From CAURMH01 sp963525745 (GTDB taxonomy: Bacteria; Pseudomonadota; Gammaproteobacteria; Enterobacterales; Pasteurellaceae), in contig CAURMH010000016.1 in the NCBI GenBank assembly GCA_963525745.1, positions 1-27,637 on the forward strand: DNA of 27,637 nt, read 5' to 3'. How positions within the stretch are numbered: the first letter of the stretch is position 1; each line of letters starts with the position of its first letter. Both the position numbers and the translations under genes were made by a program. Positions 23,702-27,637 of this stretch are shown one piece after another. The notes below the pieces were generated by a model. It was not told where the DNA came from, did not search any database, and saw only the letters and a list, made by a program, of their open reading frames with translations.

Positions 23702-24187
23702 TTATAGGCCTGCTAAATCACGGTCAATGAAATAAAGTGCGCGGCCATCCTCGCCCATTAAATTAAATTTATCCAAAATACTGCTAAATAATTTAATCTC
23801 TTCATGTTGCTCGGCAACATACCATTGTAAAAAATTAAATGTAGAGTAGTCTTTGTCCGCAAAGGTGACTTCGACTAATTCATTAATTTTTGTCGTAACT
23901 AATTTCTCATGCTCAAAAGTGATTTCAAAAATCTCTTTTAATGACTTGTATTCACTGCGAGGTGCTTCAATTGTGCCTAAAAGGGGCATGCCGCTGGTAT
24001 CGCTGACATAGCGAAAAAGTTTTTGCATATGTTCCATTTCTTCATCAGCGTGACGTTCTAAAAATGCAGCGGCGCCTTCATAGCCATGATTAGCACACCA
24101 TGCGCTCATTTGAAGATAAATGTTAGATGAATAAAATTCGAGATTAATCTGTTCATTCAATTTTTTTGTAATTGCCTGAGTTAGCAT
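23702..24187 (-). CDS. Bacterial non-heme ferritin (first of a tandem pair)
   Basis: The 161-residue ferritin has a full ferroxidase centre: E17, Y24, E49, E50, H53, E94 and Q127. The four-helix core starts MLTQAITKKLNEQINLEFYS. AAGGAGC precedes ATG 24187. It is promoter-proximal in the pair and is followed by the second ferritin. Upstream at 24324-24333 an AATTATCATT block resembles half of a Fur box (AATGATAATT on the minus strand). It is ~140 bases from the start, and I rate regulation by it as low confidence. Iron storage in a heme- and iron-scavenging host-associated bacterium is a plausible role. The upstream DNA quickly becomes mobile-element debris. Confidence 0.93.
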   Translation of the reverse strand: MLTQAITKKLNEQINLEFYSSNIYLQMSAWCANHGYEGAAAFLERHADEEMEHMQKLFRYVSDTSGMPLLGTIEAPRSEYKSLKEIFEITFEHEKLVTTKINELVEVTFADKDYSTFNFLQWYVAEQHEEIKLFSSILDKFNLMGEDGRALYFIDRDLAGL

Positions 24188-24349
24188 AAAAGCTCCTTAA
24201 TTTTAAATTGCGATAAATCATTACAAGACAACGTGACTTGTAGCATTATTTTAATATATAAATGAGAATAGTCAAGAAAATTTTATAATAAGTTATTAAT
24301 TAATAATATATTTTAATAAAACCAATTATCATTTTCTCTGTATTGTTTA

Positions 24350-24622
24350 CAAGGATGCTTACCGTAGTTATGATTCGCTTGATGTCAGTGAGTTAGTCAT
24401 TTTCGCATCAATCACAGTACGTGCTTTGCGGAAAACATAACCACATAAACGGAATTGAGAATTTTTGGAATCAAGTAAAATGCCATTTACGCAAATTTAA
24501 CGGCATTCCCAGAGCGCATTTTAAGCGAATGTGAATGGTGTTTTAATCACAATGAAATAAAATCTCAAATTTCTTCTTTAAAACAATTTGTTAAGGGGAG
24601 TTTAGTTATCTAGTACAGCCCC
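24350..24622 (+). mobile_element. IS1595-family (IS1016-like) transposase remnant, 3' end
   Basis: Decayed C-terminal transposase sequence reads across three frames. First comes YRSYDSLDVSEL near 24360, then FRINHS with a shift. Next is NHINGIENFWNQVKCHLRKF and on to FNGIPRAHFKR in the frame starting at 24439. A shift near 24520 leads to LSECEWCFNHNEIK and finally SLKQFVKGSLVI with stop TAG at 24611. HINGIENFW and the LKECEW-like block are signatures of IS1595/IS1016 transposases, where the Asn belongs to the DDN-type centre. The end at about 24622 (complement GGGGCTGTACTAGATAAC) looks like the element's terminal inverted repeat, with the stop codon inside it. The N-terminal two thirds and the other end are absent, so it cannot move. 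Confidence 0.8.
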
Positions 24623-24741
24623 TTTCTAAATTCATACACGCAATAATCCTTTTCTTAAGTAAATCAACCAGAAAACAAATAAAAAGCAGAGGAAAGATAA
24701 TCCAAATTCCTATTACCTTATAAAGGTCACAAATTTAATTT
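24623..24741. other. AT-rich spacer between the IS remnant and dif
   Basis: No credible coding frame, hairpin or promoter was seen here. It separates the IS end from dif by ~120 bases. Confidence 0.5.
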
Positions 24742-24769
24742 ATTTAACATAATATACATTATGCGAAAT
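24742..24769 (-). other. dif: Chromosome dimer resolution site dif (XerCD target)
   Basis: Read on the minus strand the 28 bases are the XerC arm ATTTCGCATAA, the central TGTATA and the XerD arm TTATGTTAAAT. Against E. coli dif, 24 of 28 positions agree, and all four differences fall in the first four bases of the XerC arm. XerC and XerD recombine here to resolve chromosome dimers under FtsK control. Filamentous phages such as CTX also integrate here. Its neighbours (matP and other terminus genes on one side, inovirus remnants on the other) fit both roles. Confidence 0.93.
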
Positions 24770-25174
24770 TAGTTATCAGGTGAGCGAAAGCTATTGATTA
24801 AGAAGATCACAGACTTATGCACAAGTCACAGGTACTAGTAAAACAAGACAAAATAAGGACGGATAACACGCTGTAACACGTTATTTTATAGTTTTATTGA
24901 ATGGTTAAATTGGAATGTCAAGGAAATGTAAAGACACACGGTGCGTTTCGCATTATCTAATCAGCGTAAAGAACGTAGCTCTAAAAATTCTGCAGAAGGC
25001 GGATTGATTACTATTGATTTTTTGAAAAACGCTACGCGCAATGAATTCATTTTTTCAAATAAATATTGCTGTTTCCGGCGCTGCAGCCGCTGCGCCTTAC
25101 GTCAGGAGAAAATGCGCGGCATTTTCTCCCGCCCCCCTATAGTATTGCTAATTCAAATTTAATGATGAAGTAAC
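24770..25174. other. Phage-like non-coding stretch beside dif
   Basis: About 400 bases with no convincing gene. Contents I can name: a partial XerC-arm-like string (TTTCGCATTATCTAAT, 24946-24961), a GC-rich imperfect hairpin (25077-25096, GGCGC with GCGCC), and the strong hairpin at 25105-25129 followed by a C-run. Order and composition resemble the intergenic region of filamentous phages, which holds origin and packaging hairpins. That is inference. Confidence 0.4.
25105..25129. repeat. Perfect 10-bp hairpin, possible phage origin or packaging signal
   Basis: GGAGAAAATG and CATTTTCTCC pair perfectly around loop CGCGG, followed by CGCCCCCCTATAG. It has no T-run, so it does not look like a terminator. 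It sits where an inovirus intergenic region would lie, downstream of the secretin gene. Confidence 0.6.
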
Positions 25175-25233
25175 AAAGTAAAAGCCACAAAGCGCAGGCG
25201 TGTAACGCCTTTACCCTTTGTAGCTTTTACTTT
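25175..25233 (-). terminator. Large two-level hairpin after the phage secretin
   Basis: 18-base arms (AAAGTAAAAGCCACAAAG and CTTTGTAGCTTTTACTTT) pair with one mismatch. Between them lies a second hairpin, AGGCG TGTAA CGCCT. On the minus strand it begins 12 bases past the secretin stop, and it may end phage transcription. Confidence 0.6.
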
Positions 25234-25244
25234 ATGAAATTCAA

Positions 25245-25763
25245 TTAAATCATTTTAACTTGCAATAAAATTACAATGTCTGTCTTAGTGTTTGATTTAG
25301 ATTTTCCCGTCAAGAAGCCTTTCGGCAAGAATGAAAAACCTGTTTCACCCTCCGTTAATTTGTTTTCAGCCAGTCCGCCTAAAACCACAATATCACCACT
25401 TTTTAATGTTACATCTGTGACAATGTCGCGTTTTATTAATATCGGTGATTGATTAACACCTGTGTCGGTCTTCACAAAATTAGAAAGTTGTTGATTGATT
25501 TTTAAGTCTATCGCATTACTTTTAATCGTTGGTTGTATATCAAAGATCACACCAGAAGAACGATATTCAATCGATTGAATAGGTCTGCTGTCCTGATAGG
25601 TAACATTTGATAAAACAGGTATATCAGAACCTACTGAAAAATTCTCCTTTGAACCTGATTTTACACGCAACGTTGGGCTACTAACGACTTGAAAGCGTTC
25701 ATCAGTGCGAAATAACTCAATCATTGCATCCAAATTCCCTGCAAACCGTAAATAAAATTTTCA
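25245..25763 (-). pseudogene. Filamentous-phage secretin (pIV/GspD-like), C-terminal fragment
   Basis: The minus strand encodes ~170 residues of the C-terminal half of an inovirus-type secretin. Blocks include RFQVVSSPTLRVKSGSKENF, SVGSDIPVLSNVTYQD, IEYRSSGVIFDIQPTI, QQLSNFVKTDTGVNQSPILI, GDIVVLGGLAENK and KTDIVILLQVKMI. These are the beta-barrel motifs of the outer-membrane export channel (VGSxIP and VVLGGL). The frame is open only back to ~25760, where a TGA blocks it. The N0/N1 domains and signal peptide are missing, and a TTG at 25733 has no good ribosome site. It is therefore a 5'-deleted gene. It lies ~480 bases from dif, the known integration target of XerCD-using filamentous phages. 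Confidence 0.85.
25417..25429. promoter_or_regulatory. Candidate matS site near dif
   Basis: GTGACAATGTCGC matches the E. coli consensus GTGACRNYGTCAC at 12 of 13 positions. It lies within the secretin remnant, 650 bases from dif. Confidence 0.4.
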
Positions 25764-26091
25764 TAGTTTTGTTTGGCCACTCGGCTTTAATTCAAGATTA
25801 TCAACCTGAGCCGATATCTTTTTCAAACCGTTTCAACCGCGATAGACTTAAAAATCAATCAACAACTACGTTCCGACTAAGGCGTTGGAAGGAATATTGT
25901 AAAAACGCGCGGCTTATCTGATACTTATTTTTCCATTCAAAATAGGTTGGAGAGCCTGTAATTTAAATTCTATTGTGTAATGTTTACCCATAAAAAATCT
26001 GCACCTCAATTTTTGGGATGCAGATCAAAATTAATCTGCTAAAGGATTGGATTATTTTTTATTTCCTACTGAAATAAGAATAGTTTTTATC
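25764..26091. other. Rearranged non-coding debris downstream of dif
   Basis: This stretch starts where the secretin frame is cut. It contains the second copy of a 32-bp repeat (25782-25813) and a short basic open frame on plus ending at 25921 (FSNRFNRDRLKNQSTTTFRL and onward) that I cannot identify. It also contains a 7-bp hairpin (ATCTGCA with TGCAGAT, 25997-26025) with a T-run on the minus strand. No intact gene is visible. Confidence 0.5.
25782..25813 (-). repeat. 32-bp repeat, copy 2 (inverted, in the dif debris)
   Basis: Perfect complement of 22929-22960. On the minus strand it reads AQVDNLELKP, with weak further similarity after it (PSGQTKL versus PGTATQV) and stops on both sides. It may be a scrap of a second copy or paralogue of the exported-protein gene. 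Confidence 0.9.
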
Positions 26092-26097
26092 TATAAT
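26092..26097 (+). promoter_or_regulatory. Methyltransferase gene -10
   Basis: A perfect TATAAT lies 32 bases before the start codon. No good -35 is visible at 16-18 bases. Confidence 0.45.
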
Positions 26098-26129
26098 GTA
26101 AAAATTAAGTGAAATAATAGGAGAACATC

Positions 26130-26885
26130 ATGAGTAAGGAAGAAGTCGGTCATAATTTTCTTACCCGTTTAGGGAAAACCCGTTTGCGTCCAGGCGGTCG
26201 AAAAGCGACTGAATGGCTCATTGCCAATGGCGATTTTAATGAGAACAAAAAAGTCTTAGAAGTGGCTTGTAATATGTGTACTACTGCCATTGGACTTGCA
26301 AAACAATATGGTTGCCATATTGAAGGTGTGGATTTAGACGAAAATGCCTTAGAAAAAGCCAAAGCCAATATTGCTGCAAACGGTTTGCAAGATAAAATTC
26401 ATGTGCAACGTGCCAATGCCGTGAAATTACCTTTTGAAAATAACAGCTTTGATGTGGTCATTAATGAAGCGATGCTTACGATGTTGCCTGTAGAAGCTAA
26501 AATGAAAGCGGTGGCAGAATATTTTCGCGTGTTAAAACCAGGTGGTTTTTTATTGACTCACGATGTGATGTTAATGGGCAATGATCACAAAACCATCCTA
26601 GAAAATATGCGAAAAGCCATTAATGTGACGGTTACGCCATTAACAAAAGAGGGATGGAAAAATATTTTCCATGAAAGCGGCTTCCGTAATGTAGAGACTT
26701 TTTCCGGTGGCATGACATTATTATCGCCAAAAGGCATGATTTATGATGAAGGCATTTTAGGTACGCTCAAAATCATCAAAAATGCGATGAAGCCGGAAAA
26801 TCGTGAACAATTTAAACGGATGTTCAAAACCTTTAATGACAAAGATCGCAAATTACATTTTATTGCGGTGTGTAGTCAGAAGTAG
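26130..26885 (+). CDS. Class I SAM-dependent methyltransferase
   Basis: The 251-residue Rossmann-fold methyltransferase is probably cytosolic. Motif I is at ~42-57: VLEVACNMCTTAIGLA, where the usual Gly-rich GxGxG is replaced by ACNMCTT. Acidic GVDLD (66-70) is the ribose-binding end of strand 2. NAVKLPFENNSFDVV (~96-110) is the post-II/motif IV region typical of UbiE/Methyltransf_11 enzymes. EYFRVLKPGGFLL is motif VI. The C-terminal third, with SGGMTLLSPKGMIYDEG, may bind the substrate, which I cannot name. AGGAG precedes ATG 26130, and the gene has its own promoter. An uptake-sequence terminator follows. It is the first intact gene beyond the dif debris. Confidence 0.85.
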   Translation: MSKEEVGHNFLTRLGKTRLRPGGRKATEWLIANGDFNENKKVLEVACNMCTTAIGLAKQYGCHIEGVDLDENALEKAKANIAANGLQDKIHVQRANAVKLPFENNSFDVVINEAMLTMLPVEAKMKAVAEYFRVLKPGGFLLTHDVMLMGNDHKTILENMRKAINVTVTPLTKEGWKNIFHESGFRNVETFSGGMTLLSPKGMIYDEGILGTLKIIKNAMKPENREQFKRMFKTFNDKDRKLHFIAVCSQK

Positions 26886-26893
26886 GAATCCTC

Positions 26894-26921
26894 AAAGTGC
26901 GGCTAAAATTTACCGCACTTT
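26894..26921. terminator. Uptake-sequence inverted repeat terminator
   Basis: AAAGTGCGG and CCGCACTTT form a 9-bp stem around a 10-base loop. The right arm is a perfect uptake core and the left has one mismatch (AAGTGCGGC). It ends the methyltransferase gene. Confidence 0.75.
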
Positions 26922-27020
26922 ACTATCTCCTATAAAAAATACCTGTATCTGAATATATCATCTCAGAAACAGATATTTACCTACAGCGGAGAATGGAGAC
27001 AGGCTCCATAAAAAAAACAA

Positions 27021-27637
27021 TTATTTATATTCTACGACCACATCCGCTTCGGTGATTGTATCACCGTAAATTGGTTGTAAGGTTTTTTCGTAGGCTTGTT
27101 TTAACACGCCTTGTTTCCCTAATTTTTCAATTTCAGCATTTAACCAGTTCAACAATTCGGTATCCCCTTTTCTTACTGCCGGCGCAATGAAATCTTGATC
27201 ACCTAAATTTTTCACGCCCACCGTAAAGCCCGGATTTTCTTTCGCCCAGGCAAACAACAATGTGTTGTCATGGGCAAGCGCATCGCCACGACCATCACGT
27301 AAAGCTTCGAAGGTTTCGGTATTTTGCTCGAATTTCAATAGTTTGATGTCAGGATAATTTTTAGTGAAATACGCATCTGCGGTGGTGCCTTTATTGATTA
27401 ATAAAGTTTTACCTTTTAATTGGTTCACATCGGTAATCACTGATCCGTCTTTTGACACCACACCCAATGCCACTTTCATGTAAGGTTTCGCAAAATCCAC
27501 CACTTCTGCACGCGCTGGGGTGACAGTGAAATTAGCAAGAATAATATCCACTTTATTGGAAGTAAGATATTCCACGCGGTTAGCCGCTTCAACTAACACA
27601 TATTCCGCTTTATTTTCATCGCCCAATAAATCTTTGG
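27021..27637 (-). CDS. Amino-acid ABC transporter substrate-binding protein, C-terminal part
   Basis: The minus-strand frame runs off the window end, so the N-terminus and signal peptide are missing and the ~205 residues seen are the C-terminal part. It is an SBP_bac_3 (family 3) periplasmic binding protein: AANRVEYLTSNKVDIILANF, TPARAEVVDFAKPYMKVALG, LKGKTLLINKGTTADAYF, and FEALRDGRGDALAHDNTLLF with the inter-lobe Asp. The ANFTVTPARAEVVDFAKPY block with its Arg binds the alpha-carboxylate of an amino acid. Which amino acid cannot be read from this; cysteine, glutamine or acidic amino acids are all possible. The permease and ATPase genes are not in the window and may lie upstream of it on the same strand. 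No clear terminator is seen after the stop, only a 6-bp hairpin at 26993-27009 without a T-run. Confidence 0.88.
   Translation of the reverse strand, partial: KDLLGDENKAEYVLVEAANRVEYLTSNKVDIILANFTVTPARAEVVDFAKPYMKVALGVVSKDGSVITDVNQLKGKTLLINKGTTADAYFTKNYPDIKLLKFEQNTETFEALRDGRGDALAHDNTLLFAWAKENPGFTVGVKNLGDQDFIAPAVRKGDTELLNWLNAEIEKLGKQGVLKQAYEKTLQPIYGDTITEADVVVEYK

Noticed and set aside
24941..25162. 73-codon plus-strand frame starting GTG in the dif region (MRFALSNQRKERSSKNSAEG...)
   Set aside because: No good ribosome site, unlikely composition in the second half (it runs through the GC-rich hairpins), and no recognisable family.
25825..25845. Second short similarity to the exported-protein gene (AACCGTTTCAACCG versus AACCGCTTTCAACCG near 23043)
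   Set aside because: Short, gapped and in the opposite orientation to the 32-bp copy, so probably chance.
25724..25921. 65-codon plus-strand frame with a basic end (FSNRFNRDRLKNQ...)
   Set aside because: It overlaps the secretin remnant and the 32-bp repeat and has no ribosome site. It may be a scrap of a phage protein, but I cannot support it as a gene.
25973..25990. GTGTAATGTTTA as a second dif or attR
   Set aside because: Only about 11 of 16 positions match, which is near background in AT-rich DNA.
26946..26975. TATCTG / CAGATA inverted repeat near the end of the window
   Set aside because: Six-base arms around an 18-base loop; no support as terminator or operator.

Overview
The window is a piece of a Pasteurellaceae chromosome, most likely Aggregatibacter or a close Haemophilus relative. 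This rests on at least 18 perfect copies of the Haemophilus-type DNA uptake core (AAGTGCGGT or its complement), Pasteurellaceae-like protein sequences throughout, and moderate GC content. Several signals place it in the replication terminus macrodomain: a convincing XerCD dif site (24742-24769), the gene for the Ter organiser MatP, and a matP / lonH / fabA / yccS / yccT / acyP gene set that also clusters near the E. coli terminus.

Layout. 1-425 is the 3' end of uup. 600-1260 is an AT-rich island with a small lipoprotein and a membrane-protein remnant; it abuts a 56-codon C-terminal stump of glpK (1258-1431). Then come gyrA (-), ycaO (-), brnQ (+), a DUF218 membrane protein (-), and the run pheS-pheT-ihfA-NlpC/P60 lipoprotein (+). 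Next are yccS and yccT (-), acyP (+, broken by an amber codon), and yqcC-truC-yoaH-like-cspD (+). matP (-) is divergent from lonH (+), followed by fabA (+), ybaK (-), usg (+), an exported protein of unknown function (+), and two tandem ferritins (-).

24.2-26.1 kb is a scrapyard around dif. It holds a frameshifted IS1595-family transposase remnant, the dif site, strong hairpins, and the 3' part of a filamentous-phage secretin. It also holds a 32-bp inverted copy of part of the exported-protein gene 2.8 kb away. I read this as the tail of an inovirus that integrated at dif through host XerCD and then decayed. A SAM methyltransferase (+) and the 3' part of an amino-acid ABC transporter binding protein (-) close the window.

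Most of the window is conserved housekeeping DNA: translation (PheST, TruC, YbaK), DNA topology and chromosome architecture (GyrA, IHF, MatP, dif), unsaturated fatty acid synthesis (FabA), and iron storage (ferritins). The points most worth a second look are the dif/inovirus region, the amber codon in acyP, the glpK stump, the 32-bp inverted copy, a probable FabR operator, and candidate matS sites. I saw no CRISPR array, tRNA or rRNA, and no intact novel defence system.
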